Positions 1 through 8,567 of a DNA stretch of 64,000 bases are shown piece by piece; within the stretch, counting starts at the first letter, position 1, and every line of letters starts with the position of its first letter. The stretch covers positions 687,501 to 751,500 of the forward strand of contig NC_010581.1 of NCBI RefSeq assembly GCF_000019845.1, in the 5' to 3' direction. A model generated the notes under the pieces. It did not search any database and had not been told where the DNA came from. It was given only the letters and a program-made list of their open reading frames with translations. The position numbers and the translations under genes were made by a program. This stretch comes from Beijerinckia indica subsp. indica ATCC 9039. Its GTDB lineage: Bacteria; Pseudomonadota; Alphaproteobacteria; Rhizobiales; Beijerinckiaceae.

Positions 1-511
1 GGCCATTGAAGCTCTTGATGAAGGCGTTCTGGATCGGCTTGCCTGGCACGATATAATGCCAGCCGACGCGGGTTTCATCGGCCCAGTGCAGGATGGCGTT
101 GCTGGTGAACTCCGTCCCATTGTCGCTGACGATCATTTTCGGCTTGCCGCGCGCGGCGACCAGTCGATCCAGTTCGAGCGCCACCCGCAACCCCGGCAGC
201 GAGGTGTCGGCGATCAGGGCGATATTTTCGCGCGTGCAATCGTCAACGACGGTCAGGATGCGAAAGCGCCGCCCGTCGGTGAGTTGGTCGGAGACAAAGT
301 CCAGGTTCCATCGCTCGTTCGGCGCCAGCGGAACCAGCATCGGCGCGCGCGTCCCGATCGCCCGCTTGTGTCCGCCGCGCCGCTGTACGGCGAGTTTCTC
401 CTCGCGGTAGAGACGGAAAAGCCGTTTGTGGTTGACGACATAGCCTTCGCGCCGCAACAGAACGTGCAGACGTCGATAGCCAAGGCGCCGCTCGCTATTT
501 CGGACCCCCAT
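1..511 (-). pseudogene. IS3-family transposase (orfB), broken and cut by window edge
   Basis: Minus-strand reading is open from about 511 to the window start and gives an IS3/IS407-type DDE integrase core: a GYRRLHVLLRREGYVVNHK segment, then RWNLDFVSDQLTDGRRF with the first catalytic Asp, then MIVSDNGTEFTS with the second. The N-terminal part of orfB (roughly the first 70-80 residues of the family) and all of orfA are missing upstream, where AT-rich unrelated sequence begins. At the third catalytic position the conserved Glu of the ESFNG motif reads Lys (AAG on the minus strand, positions 16-14). It is probably an inactive remnant; the C-terminus lies outside the window. Confidence 0.85.
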
Positions 512-590
512 CTGACCCTTTCAGGGTAGGCTGGAGATGCAGCATTTTATTTATTCAGGAAAGCAATATACATTCAACGATATAAGTCGG

Positions 591-1508
591 TTATACTCCA
601 TCATCTTCAGTTGCTGCGACAGACGACTTTGATCGCGCGAAAGAGCGCATCCCTCGAATTTCGCCAGGTGTCGTCAGACGCAATTGTCGCATAGCAGCAG
701 TCATATGGCTTTGGCTGGAAAAACCGCTTTGCTGAGCGATCACTTTGAGAGGCTGGTCCGTGGCAAGGATAAGCTGCTCGGCCCTCTGAACGCGGAGCTC
801 GAGCAGATATTGATGGGGTGACTTGCCGGTCGTCTCACGAAACACGCGCAAGAAATGACTATTTGAAAGTCCGGCGAGTTTCGCTAATTTGGCAATGGTC
901 AGGTTCTCAGTCAGATTCTCGTGCATGCAGCTTTGCACCTCGCGCCAACTCTGTCGCGCTAACCTCCCACGTACTGCAATTTTCTCTCCGGCGCTTGTCT
1001 CATCACTTAGGTTGGAATAGTGCCTGAGCAGATGAATGGACATGATGGTCAGGAGCGAGTCGATATAGAGCTGGCTGACATGTGGTCCCCTCTGAAACTC
1101 CACTCGCAACAGCTGCGCGATTTGTAATGCTTTGCTGTCGATCATAGCCATCGAGGGCGGGCGAAGTTCAAAACTGTCTTTTCCAAACTCGGTTTGGGCG
1201 ATCTGTGTGAGCTTCTGTGGCTCGATCCCGAACAGGATATTTTCCTTCGGTGTCGACCATTGTCCAAAGAAATCCGCTTCCGCCGGGATAATCTCCAATG
1301 AGCCAATCGGGGCTGCGAAGCGTGTGCGTCTGTCCGTGGCGAGGGAGGTCTCGCGAACTGGCTGCCGGGTCAGCAGAATGACTGCCAGATGAGCCGGGGC
1401 CTGGAATTGAATCCTGTCAGGACCTCTTCTGGTCAAAGTCACGGCGGCCCCTTCAGTCTGGACCTTCGGACCCCAATCATCCGGAACGAAATCAAGAGCC
1501 TCGCTCAT
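591..1508 (-). CDS. AraC/XylS-family transcriptional regulator
   Basis: 305-residue cytoplasmic DNA-binding protein. The last ~100 residues carry the two helix-turn-helix motifs of the AraC family: the first around LTIAKLAKLAGLSNSHFLRVF, then the linker helix and a second one around LKVIAQQSGFSSQSHMTAAM. The N-terminal ~190 residues are a cupin-like sensing domain without an identifiable ligand. It has no catabolic neighbour: an IS remnant lies on one side and a ~580-base gene-free stretch on the other, so its target cannot be inferred. The second HTH ends LTTPGEIR rather than the more usual SPxxYR, still within family range. Confidence 0.9.
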   Translation of the reverse strand: MSEALDFVPDDWGPKVQTEGAAVTLTRRGPDRIQFQAPAHLAVILLTRQPVRETSLATDRRTRFAAPIGSLEIIPAEADFFGQWSTPKENILFGIEPQKLTQIAQTEFGKDSFELRPPSMAMIDSKALQIAQLLRVEFQRGPHVSQLYIDSLLTIMSIHLLRHYSNLSDETSAGEKIAVRGRLARQSWREVQSCMHENLTENLTIAKLAKLAGLSNSHFLRVFRETTGKSPHQYLLELRVQRAEQLILATDQPLKVIAQQSGFSSQSHMTAAMRQLRLTTPGEIRGMRSFARSKSSVAATEDDGV

Positions 1509-2111
1509 GGAAACTTCTCTTTGGGATCAATGAATGGTGATAGTGATCATGGTTTTTATACAAGGCGGTCTCTCGAAGCTGAAAGCCGACAGTCGCGGCG
1601 TTCAGTTTTGCTCATACATGCAGGCCTCATGCCCTATGCTCGGGCAATATTGGGCTGCATACTCAATTTTAATAATCGTTTTCTGATATGACAGTCAAAT
1701 TTTGATATATTTTCTTCCGGCTTATGTCTTGTTTTTCACCAATCCTTTGTAGAGTATCGGCGCGCTTATTTCACTATAAAGTGGGGTGTGATGATATTAA
1801 CTGACACTCTGTTGATGGTTGTATAATAAAATTTTAGTTTTTATAGATGTAATCATGAAGTAGTTATTTATGTATATGATAAATACTATATATAATAGCA
1901 GTCTATCTGACGGATAGGCGTCTGTAGCACTTAAAAGTGCCAAACCACTTGTGCAAGTGTATGGTGGAATTTTTATAAAACGAGTGCTTGCTGTCGCCAT
2001 GATTTGCCACGTCCAAGTGCATAGAACGTCAGACAAAGGCGGGTTCGTTTCAAGAGACATGATCGAGGTGCCATTAGCCTTGAGAGCCTGATGCAAATGA
2101 GTGGAAATCTC
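1509..2111. other. Gene-free AT-rich intergenic stretch
   Basis: About 600 bases, much richer in A and T than the surrounding genome. I see no convincing reading frame, tRNA or terminator. A minus-strand frame at 2210-1797 is open but has no family resemblance and runs into the coding region of the next gene. The stretch must contain the promoters of the AraC gene (leftward) and of the exported-protein gene at 2112 (rightward). Confidence 0.6.
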
Positions 2112-2537
2112 ATGAAAAAAAGGATCGTTGCCGCGCTCGCAAGCGTCTTGATCTCGAAGACTCCTGTGCTGGCACAAACAGCAATCGAGATGAATCAAAC
2201 GCTCGACCAATTATTTGGTGAACACAAACCCTATGCGGACTTCCTCACGAGACTGCAAAAGGCGATTGCAGCTAGTGACAAGGAGAGTATTGCGGAATTA
2301 ATCGATTATCCGCTTCAAATCAAAATCGGTGGAAAAGCGGTAAAGATCAAAGATAAGCAGCATTTCGTCACTGACTACGACGAGGTCATCACCCAGACCA
2401 TCAAGGATGTGGTTGCAAAGCAGACCTATGCGACACTCTTTGTCAATTGGCAGGGCGCCGCTATCGGCGATGGCAAAATATGGTTCTCCAGTGTTGGTAA
2501 GAACAAGAAGATCAGGGTCACTGCCATCAACGACTAA
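2112..2537 (+). CDS. Small exported protein, conserved hypothetical
   Basis: 141 residues from the ATG at 2112. This start gives a standard signal peptide (MKKR, a hydrophobic stretch, then a likely cut after VLAQ); an in-frame ATG at 2091 would add seven residues in front of it. The mature part is a short alpha/beta domain (KAIAASDKESIAELIDYPL, then FVNWQGAAIGDGKIWF) resembling small periplasmic proteins annotated only as hypothetical in other Proteobacteria, with an NTF2-like feel. No catalytic residues can be named. A 10-bp hairpin follows the stop, and a lipoprotein gene lies just downstream. Confidence 0.75.
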   Translation: MKKRIVAALASVLISKTPVLAQTAIEMNQTLDQLFGEHKPYADFLTRLQKAIAASDKESIAELIDYPLQIKIGGKAVKIKDKQHFVTDYDEVITQTIKDVVAKQTYATLFVNWQGAAIGDGKIWFSSVGKNKKIRVTAIND

Positions 2538-2557
2538 GTTAAGCGGACAAAACCAGC

Positions 2558-2584
2558 CACTCATGAAGGCGTAATTCATGAGTG
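2558..2584. repeat. Inverted repeat (10-bp arms) between two small genes
   Basis: CACTCATGAA, a 7-base spacer, then TTCATGAGTG: a perfect 10-bp hairpin 20 bases after the stop of the exported-protein gene and 30 bases before the lipoprotein start. No T-run follows, so it is not a classical intrinsic terminator. It could stabilise the upstream mRNA 3' end or attenuate the downstream gene. Confidence 0.6.
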
Positions 2585-2614
2585 CGGCCGCGCCCATTAT
2601 TATGTTTCTATAGG

Positions 2615-2986
2615 ATGAAAGTCTCTATGAGAATGAGAACCTTGCTTATTGGCTTTGGCATCATATCCTTAGCAGCTTGCGCGACGGTAAGACAAAGTGA
2701 CGTAGATGCTTGGGCTGGTCAGCCGGTTGATGTTCTCGATCGGCACCCGCTCTTCCTGACAATGAAGTTGGAAAAATCCTATGCAGAGGATGGAACAGAA
2801 ATTCGAAACTATGTGAATAGTCGAGTCAATACAAGCTGCGTTGGGCTGGCTTTTTGTACAAGTCAGCAGATGGCTTGCAATAATATTTTCTATATCAAAG
2901 ATGGTCATGTCATCCGTTATGCACCGACTCCTAGTGGAGGGGCGCGTTGCTTTACTGACGATCAGGTGCTGCCAAGAAACTCATAA
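2615..2986 (+). CDS. Small lipoprotein, conserved hypothetical
   Basis: 123 residues from the ATG at 2615; ATGs at 2627 and 2633 are also possible, and an AGGA at 2612 would suit 2627. The N-terminus is a type-II signal peptide ending in the lipobox LAAC, so the protein should be lipid-anchored in the periplasm or outer membrane. The mature part starts with a DVDAWAGQPVDVLDRHP segment and has several Cys in the C-terminal half (TSCVGLAFCTSQQMACNN and one near the end), suggesting disulfides. It resembles unnamed lipoproteins of other Proteobacteria; function unknown. Confidence 0.75.
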   Translation: MKVSMRMRTLLIGFGIISLAACATVRQSDVDAWAGQPVDVLDRHPLFLTMKLEKSYAEDGTEIRNYVNSRVNTSCVGLAFCTSQQMACNNIFYIKDGHVIRYAPTPSGGARCFTDDQVLPRNS

Positions 2987-3173
2987 CAGGGCTATATCGG
3001 TCTTTACTGCGGCCTGCTGCGTGACGCGGTTACATGCTGTCTCTAACCAACGAGTATAACTGAGAGGCTAGCCGTAATTGAAAATCGATTTAATTGTCTC
3101 TGATCAAAGAGATTGGCCATAGCAATCTGCGGTAGTAATTAGAATATCAAAAAGCTAAGTTCAGTTTCTGAGT

Positions 3174-3854
3174 GTGTTACAGATGATGCCTTCTCTACTC
3201 CCATCGCTGGGCTCCATTCCGAGCACGGTGCTGCTCCATGTGGCTGAAATCGATAATTATTCGCCCCACGTCCCGCTCACATCCCCTGATATTTTCCAGC
3301 ACGCCCGGATCATTATCGGCATGGTTGTCGGATTAAGTATAGCGCGGCTTCTGAATGGGTTGGTCCGGATCACCCAACATCCGGGAAAGATACAGATCTA
3401 TCCGGTCCATCTCGGCTGGGTGCTCAACTTGCTTCTCTTGCAGATTCATTTCTGGTGGTGGGAATATTGGCTGGTTGAACTGCCGTCCTGGACATTCCAA
3501 ATCTACTTGTTTCTGATTGTATACGCGATCATTTTGTTCTATCTCAGCGCGTTTCTGTTTCCGGATTCAATCAGCGACTATACGGGGTACGAGGATTTTT
3601 TCATCTCCAGGCGAAAGTGGTTCTTCGGACTCTTCGCTGTGATGATGCTTTTTGATCTTCTCGATACTTTGAGCAAGGGACGGGCGCATTATACCATGTT
3701 CTCTTGGGAATATTGGTTTCGTGAGCCATTCTATCTGATTCTATGCGGCATCGCGATGTACACGCCTAACCGGCGATTCCACATCGCATTCGTGACCTTT
3801 GCCTTCATCTATGAAGCTTCCTTTATCGTACGTTATTTCAGTACGTTGAGTTGA
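3174..3854 (+). CDS. Integral membrane protein, unknown function
   Basis: 226 residues from GTG 3174, or ~223 from the ATG at 3183 or 3186. Five to six hydrophobic segments can be seen (IIIGMVVGLSIARLL, WVLNLLLLQIHFWWW, IYLFLIVYAIILFYLSAF, WFFGLFAVMMLFDLLDTL, PFYLILCGIAMY, a last one near FVTFAFIYEASF), with many aromatic residues at membrane interfaces. No transport or enzymatic signature is visible. It stands alone between the lipoprotein and the carbonic anhydrase gene, same strand, without overlap. Confidence 0.7.
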   Translation: MLQMMPSLLPSLGSIPSTVLLHVAEIDNYSPHVPLTSPDIFQHARIIIGMVVGLSIARLLNGLVRITQHPGKIQIYPVHLGWVLNLLLLQIHFWWWEYWLVELPSWTFQIYLFLIVYAIILFYLSAFLFPDSISDYTGYEDFFISRRKWFFGLFAVMMLFDLLDTLSKGRAHYTMFSWEYWFREPFYLILCGIAMYTPNRRFHIAFVTFAFIYEASFIVRYFSTLS

Positions 3855-3921
3855 GCGATCGCGCGCCTTTGAGGAAGCAGGTGCTTTTGCCGCATTGTCC
3901 CGTCATATTCGGAGAGGCCTG

Positions 3922-4605
3922 ATGCATTCATGTTCTGATGCCAAAACCAGTCTGCTCGCGCTTCTTAATGGTGTCAAGCGTTTCAATACGGAAGTTTTCC
4001 CAGCCAAGGAAGAGCTCTTCGCTCATCTGTCGAAGAGTCAGTCTCCCCACGTGGTGTTCATCACCTGCGCTGACAGCCAAATTACTCCCAGTCTCATCAC
4101 GCAAACGGAACCCGGCGAGCTATTTATTCTTCGCAACATTGGCAATCTGGTGCCGCCTTATGGGGAAATGCTTGGGGGTGTTTCATCCGTTATCGAATAT
4201 GCTGTGGTGGGGCTTAACGTCTCGGCTATCATCATCTGTGGCCATTCCGATTGCGGCGCCATGAAAGCCTTGCTTCTGCCCGAGAAAGGCCATCTGGACC
4301 AGATGCCTACCGTACGGACTTGGCTTCGGAATGCTGCAGCGGCACGCGCCGCCTTGGGGGATATCCGCGACGAGGATGTCGGCCCGGAAAAAGTCCGCAA
4401 CTTGGCGGAGCAAAATGTGCTTCTCCAGATCGCGCAACTGAAAACACATCCATCTGTGGCCGCGGCACTGGCGCGCGGGACTTTATTCCTGCAAGGCTGG
4501 TTTTATGACATTGGCACAGGCGAGATCAGTGTCCTTGATGAACAAACACGGAAAAGCCTGTCCGTCAAGGAAGCGATCAAGAACCTGGAAAGTGAGCAAT
4601 CCTAA
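3922..4605 (+). CDS. Beta-class carbonic anhydrase
   Basis: 227 residues from the ATG at 3922, preceded by GGAGAGG. It interconverts CO2 and bicarbonate in the cytoplasm. Zinc ligands are visible: Cys in ITCADSQ and the His and Cys of GHSDCGAM. The TQTEPGELFILRNIGNLVPP segment is also typical. The usual active-site dyad is Asp-Arg in a CxDSR motif; here Asp is kept but Arg is replaced by Gln (codon CAA near 4078). The protein faces prpE convergently, with only ~80 bases between stops. Family assignment is firm; full activity is not certain because of the substitution. Confidence 0.92.
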   Translation: MHSCSDAKTSLLALLNGVKRFNTEVFPAKEELFAHLSKSQSPHVVFITCADSQITPSLITQTEPGELFILRNIGNLVPPYGEMLGGVSSVIEYAVVGLNVSAIIICGHSDCGAMKALLLPEKGHLDQMPTVRTWLRNAAAARAALGDIRDEDVGPEKVRNLAEQNVLLQIAQLKTHPSVAAALARGTLFLQGWFYDIGTGEISVLDEQTRKSLSVKEAIKNLESEQS

Positions 4606-4685
4606 AGCTTCTATTCTTTACGGAGAATGGTGACGATATCGTCGTCTTATAGGCTCTCCGCTCACCTTCTTTCGGGTCGTTTTTA

Positions 4686-6617
4686 TCAAACGACGCTTCT
4701 CGCGCTGGGAGACAATCCGGCGATACGCATGGCCAGAGCGATTTCATCGAGAACGGCGGGATCGTCGATGGTCGCGGGAATCGCAATCTCCTGACCTTCG
4801 GCAATGGCGCGCAATGATCTCCGCAAAATCTTGCCTGAGCGGGTTTTTGGCAAACCGGCAACGACTAGTACATGTTTGAAACTCGCCACGGCGCCGATCC
4901 GGTTGCGTACGAGTTCGATGATTTCTCCTTCAATGAGTGTGCAATCGTCAGTGTAATTGGCTTTGAGTACGATGAGACCGACGGGAATTTGGCCTCGCAA
5001 CTCATCGGCGACACCGATGACCGCACATTCAGCGACGGCCGGATGTTCAGCCACGACTTCTTCCATGGCTCCGGTGGAGAGGCGGTGTGCTGCGACATTG
5101 ATGACGTCATCTGTCCGTGCCATCACGTAAATATAGCCGTCTTCATCAATGAATCCGGCATCTCCGGTCTGATAATAGCCGGGAAAATCCACCATATAGG
5201 ATTCAACGAACCGTTGATCCGCGTTCCATAAGGTTGTCAGGGAGCCGGGCGGTAGTGGAAGTTTGATCACGAGATTGCCGATCGTGCCGGGCGGTACCGG
5301 GTTTTGGTCGAAATCCAGAACGTCGATCTGCCAACCGGGCACTGCGCGACCGACAGAGCCTGGCTTCACGGGCATCTGGCTTATGCCAAGGCAATTGGCG
5401 GCAATCGGCCAGCCTGTCTCGGTCTGCCACCAATGATCGATCACTGGCACATTCAACTGGGCTTGCGCCCAGGCGAGTGTCGAAGGATCGCAACGCTCAC
5501 CAGCCAGGAATAATGTTCGGAAATCACCCAGTGGCGCCTCCTTGAGAAAGGTCGCATCCGGATCTTGCTGGCGGATCGCGCGGAAAGTGGTTGGCGCCGT
5601 AAACAAAACGTTCACTGCATGTTGTCGGATAACCCGCCAAAATGCTCCGGCATTCGGTGTGCCGACCGGCTTGCCCTCGTAGAGTAGGGTGGTGCAGCCT
5701 TGCAAGAGTGGCCCATAGACCGTGTAGGAATGACCCACCGCCCAGCCGATATCGGAGGCGGCCCAAAAGACCTCGCCAGGCGCGATCGCGTAAATATTCG
5801 ACATGCTCCAGTGCAGGGCGACGGCATAACCGCCATGATCGCGCACAACGCCCTTCGGCGCGCCGGTGGTTCCCGAACTGTAGAGAATATACAGGGGGTC
5901 GGTTGCAAGCGTTGACGCGCAAGGAACGGCTATGCTTTTCGCAAGCACATCGTGCCAATCGACATCACGGTGGGGTGTGAGAGGGGCCGCCAGCATCGGA
6001 CGCTGAAGGATGATACAATGTGTGGGCGGCGCGGAGGAGATTTCGATCGCCGCGTCAAGCAGGGTCTTGTAGGGTATCAACTTGCTACCATCGATGCCGC
6101 ATGAGGCGGAAACGATCACTTTGGGTTTGGCGTCATCGATGCGTTTGGCGAGTTCATTGGCCGCGAAACCGCCAAATACAACCGAATGAACCGCGCCAAT
6201 CCTCGCACAGGCAAGCATAGTGATGACGGCTTCTGGCACCATGGGCATATAGATGACCACACGATCACCATGGGCCACGCCCAAATGCGCCAGAGCGCCA
6301 GCAAAATGGGCCACGGCTTCGGTCAGCTCGGCATAGGTAAAATTGCGGACCGTGCCGGTGACGGGACTGTCATGGATCAGGGCGGTGCGATCGCCATGCC
6401 CCGCAGCGACATGCCGATCGAGCGCGTTGTAACAAATATTCAGCTGTCCCCCTGGAAACCAACGGTAAAATGGCGGATTGCGGCTATCGAGTGCGCGGTC
6501 ATAGGGTTTTTGCCATTCGAGCGCGGCCGCCGCGGCGCTCCAAAATCCCTCTGGATCATCGAGGGAGGCACGATAGATCATATTGATGGGATTGTTATCC
6601 AGATCATTCGCATTCAT
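4686..6617 (-). CDS. prpE: Propionyl-CoA synthetase (propionate-CoA ligase)
   Basis: 643 residues from the ATG at 6617, which has a strong GGGGGAG upstream; an ATG nine codons further up lacks one. ANL-superfamily AMP-forming ligase making propionyl-CoA from propionate, CoA and ATP. Visible: the P-loop-like YSSGTTGAPKGV, the WWQTETGWP adenylate motif, the YQTGDAGFIDEDGYIYV hinge region and the catalytic Lys in KTRSGKILRR. The FWAASDIGWAVGHSY segment is typical of PrpE rather than acetyl-CoA synthetase. It is the last gene of the valine operon, ~190 bases after the enoyl-CoA hydratase gene, and would rescue free propionate into the same propionyl-CoA pool. Confidence 0.92.
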   Translation of the reverse strand: MNANDLDNNPINMIYRASLDDPEGFWSAAAAALEWQKPYDRALDSRNPPFYRWFPGGQLNICYNALDRHVAAGHGDRTALIHDSPVTGTVRNFTYAELTEAVAHFAGALAHLGVAHGDRVVIYMPMVPEAVITMLACARIGAVHSVVFGGFAANELAKRIDDAKPKVIVSASCGIDGSKLIPYKTLLDAAIEISSAPPTHCIILQRPMLAAPLTPHRDVDWHDVLAKSIAVPCASTLATDPLYILYSSGTTGAPKGVVRDHGGYAVALHWSMSNIYAIAPGEVFWAASDIGWAVGHSYTVYGPLLQGCTTLLYEGKPVGTPNAGAFWRVIRQHAVNVLFTAPTTFRAIRQQDPDATFLKEAPLGDFRTLFLAGERCDPSTLAWAQAQLNVPVIDHWWQTETGWPIAANCLGISQMPVKPGSVGRAVPGWQIDVLDFDQNPVPPGTIGNLVIKLPLPPGSLTTLWNADQRFVESYMVDFPGYYQTGDAGFIDEDGYIYVMARTDDVINVAAHRLSTGAMEEVVAEHPAVAECAVIGVADELRGQIPVGLIVLKANYTDDCTLIEGEIIELVRNRIGAVASFKHVLVVAGLPKTRSGKILRRSLRAIAEGQEIAIPATIDDPAVLDEIALAMRIAGLSPSARSVV

Positions 6618-6804
6618 GATAAGCTCCCCCCGGTCGGCTTTCATGCCATTTTATTTCTGGTTTGTTTGTGCTTGCGGCCACTGCCGACGGCCATAATAGA
6701 TGAGCGTCGGGTGGCTCTTGAATGGCGCTTCCTTGAGACAGTCGAAAATTGAGAGAACCAAAGATCGGTGTTTGCGACCTTGGGTATTAATTATTCTGGT
6801 GGTC

Positions 6805-7599
6805 TTATTTATTCTGGAAAGCCGGAGGCCGCTTTTCGAGGAATGCAGCCATACCTTCCTTCTGGTCCTGCGTCGCAAAGCTCGCATGGAACAGGCGGCG
6901 TTCGGCCTTCAACCCTTCGGAAAGAGTCGTTTCGAGCGCGGAATCAACGGCTTCTCGCGCCAACATGGCGATGGGTGCGGAAAGACTCGCGATTTTTTCG
7001 GCGAGTTTCAGCGCCTCGGGGACGAGGTCTGCCAGCGGCACGATACGGCTGACCATGCCCGCCCGTTCCGCTTCTTCCGCATTGATCTGGCGGCCGGTTA
7101 AAATCAAATCCATCGCTTTGTATTTGCCAATGGCCCGGGTCAGACGTTGGGAGCCGCCCCAACCTGGAATTGTCCCAATGGTAATTTCCGGTTGACCAAA
7201 TTTGGCATTATCGGCGGCCAGAATGATATCGCACATGAGGGCGATCTCGCAGCCGCCCCCCAAAGCGTAACCCGCGACCGCGGCAATGGCTGGCTTACGG
7301 AAATTGGCGAGGCGCTGCCAGCGCGGACCACCGATATCGGCGGCGAAGACATCGGTAAAGAGGCTGTTGGCCATCTCCGTGATATCGGCGCCCGCGGCAA
7401 AGGCTTTCTCGTTGCCAGTCACGACGATGACACTCAGGCTATCGTCGGCTTCGATCAATGCAAGCGCCGTTTCCAGTTCGGCGATCAAGGCAGTACACAG
7501 GGCGTTCAGCACCTTTGGCCGGTTGAAAGTGATGAGGGCGATAGCACCCTGACGCTCGGCGATGATATGGTTAAAGTCTTGTATGCGGTCCATGAGCAT
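6805..7599 (-). CDS. Enoyl-CoA hydratase (crotonase family)
   Basis: 264 residues; hydrates 2-enoyl-CoA esters, here probably methacrylyl-CoA to 3-hydroxyisobutyryl-CoA in valine breakdown. Both catalytic glutamates of crotonase are present: one in GGGCEIALMCD, one in FGQPEITIGTIPGWGG. The oxyanion-hole segment reads FAAGADITEM. The start at 7599 has AGGA five bases upstream; an ATG two codons in is the alternative. It is embedded between mmsB and prpE on the same strand, which supports the pathway role, although the family also has fatty-acid members. Confidence 0.9.
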   Translation of the reverse strand: MLMDRIQDFNHIIAERQGAIALITFNRPKVLNALCTALIAELETALALIEADDSLSVIVVTGNEKAFAAGADITEMANSLFTDVFAADIGGPRWQRLANFRKPAIAAVAGYALGGGCEIALMCDIILAADNAKFGQPEITIGTIPGWGGSQRLTRAIGKYKAMDLILTGRQINAEEAERAGMVSRIVPLADLVPEALKLAEKIASLSAPIAMLAREAVDSALETTLSEGLKAERRLFHASFATQDQKEGMAAFLEKRPPAFQNK

Positions 7600-7633
7600 G
7601 TTTTCCTGGATTGAGGCTCGGTCGAAAGACCTT

Positions 7634-8521
7634 TCAGGTCAGGCCGCGTAAAAGATGAATGATGCCGGAAAAGTCATCGCCGCCATGGCCGGCCGCGGCG
7701 AAAAGGTGGTAGAGTTGCTGCGCTTGCGCGCCCAATGGTGTCGAAGCGCCAGATTGCTGAGCGGCGCTTTGTGCGAGCGTGAGATCCTTCAGCATCAGAT
7801 TGACACCGAAGCCGGGTTTGTATTCATGGTTGGCGGGGCTTGCCGGCACGGGGCCGGGCACGGGACAATAGCTTGTCAAGGACCAGCATTGGCCGGACGA
7901 TGTCGATGCCACGTCATAAAGGGCTTGAGGATCGAGGCCGAGCTTCTCAGCCAGAACAAAGGCCTCGCATACGCCGATCATCGAAATGCCGAGGATCATA
8001 TTGTTGCATAATTTGGCCGCCTGACCGGCCCCAGCGTCGCCGCAGCGGATGATCCTTTTGCCCATGGCTTCGAGGATCGGCTGCGCGCGCTCGAAGGTCT
8101 CGATTGCGCCGCCGGTCATGAAGGTCAAGGTCCCAGCGGTCGCGCCTCCCACGCCACCCGACACAGGCGCGTCGAGGGAGGCTAGTCCTGCTTCCTTCGC
8201 AAGGGCATGAGCGTTGCGGGCGGATTCGATGTCGATAGTCGAGGAGTCGATCATCAAAGTGCCAGGCGCGGCGGCTTCGAGAATGCCGGCTTCGCGGTAG
8301 ACATTCAGCAAATGCTTGCCAGTCGGAAGCATGGTGATGATGAACTCGGCTCCTTTCGTTGTGTCTGCGGCGCTGCTGCAGGCGCGGATTCCAAGTTTGG
8401 CGGCGGCCTGCAGCAAGCTTTCCGATAAATCATATCCCGCCACAGAATGCCCCGCGCGGATGAGATTGGCGGCCATGGGACCACCCATATGGCCAAGCCC
8501 GATAAAGCCGATATGCGCCAT
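7634..8521 (-). CDS. mmsB: 3-hydroxyisobutyrate dehydrogenase
   Basis: 295 residues, usual length. Oxidises 3-hydroxyisobutyrate to methylmalonate semialdehyde with NAD. The N-terminal Rossmann motif is GFIGLGHMGGPMAANL; the substrate-binding segment is DAPVSGGVGGATAGTL; the catalytic Lys is in GAGQAAKLCNNM. The C-terminal all-alpha domain follows. It sits between the 3-hydroxyisobutyryl-CoA hydrolase gene, which makes its substrate, and the enoyl-CoA hydratase gene. mmsA in the same operon takes its product. Confidence 0.93.
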   Translation of the reverse strand: MAHIGFIGLGHMGGPMAANLIRAGHSVAGYDLSESLLQAAAKLGIRACSSAADTTKGAEFIITMLPTGKHLLNVYREAGILEAAAPGTLMIDSSTIDIESARNAHALAKEAGLASLDAPVSGGVGGATAGTLTFMTGGAIETFERAQPILEAMGKRIIRCGDAGAGQAAKLCNNMILGISMIGVCEAFVLAEKLGLDPQALYDVASTSSGQCWSLTSYCPVPGPVPASPANHEYKPGFGVNLMLKDLTLAQSAAQQSGASTPLGAQAQQLYHLFAAAGHGGDDFSGIIHLLRGLT

Positions 8522-8567
8522 GTGATTTTCCTATGTGATTTCCCTTGAATTTTTGGATTTGTATCCG

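Noticed and set aside
1797..2210. Minus-strand frame of 137 codons upstream of the small exported protein
   Set aside because: Overlaps the coding start of the plus-strand gene, ends in poly-Ile/Tyr AT-rich sequence and lacks any motif.
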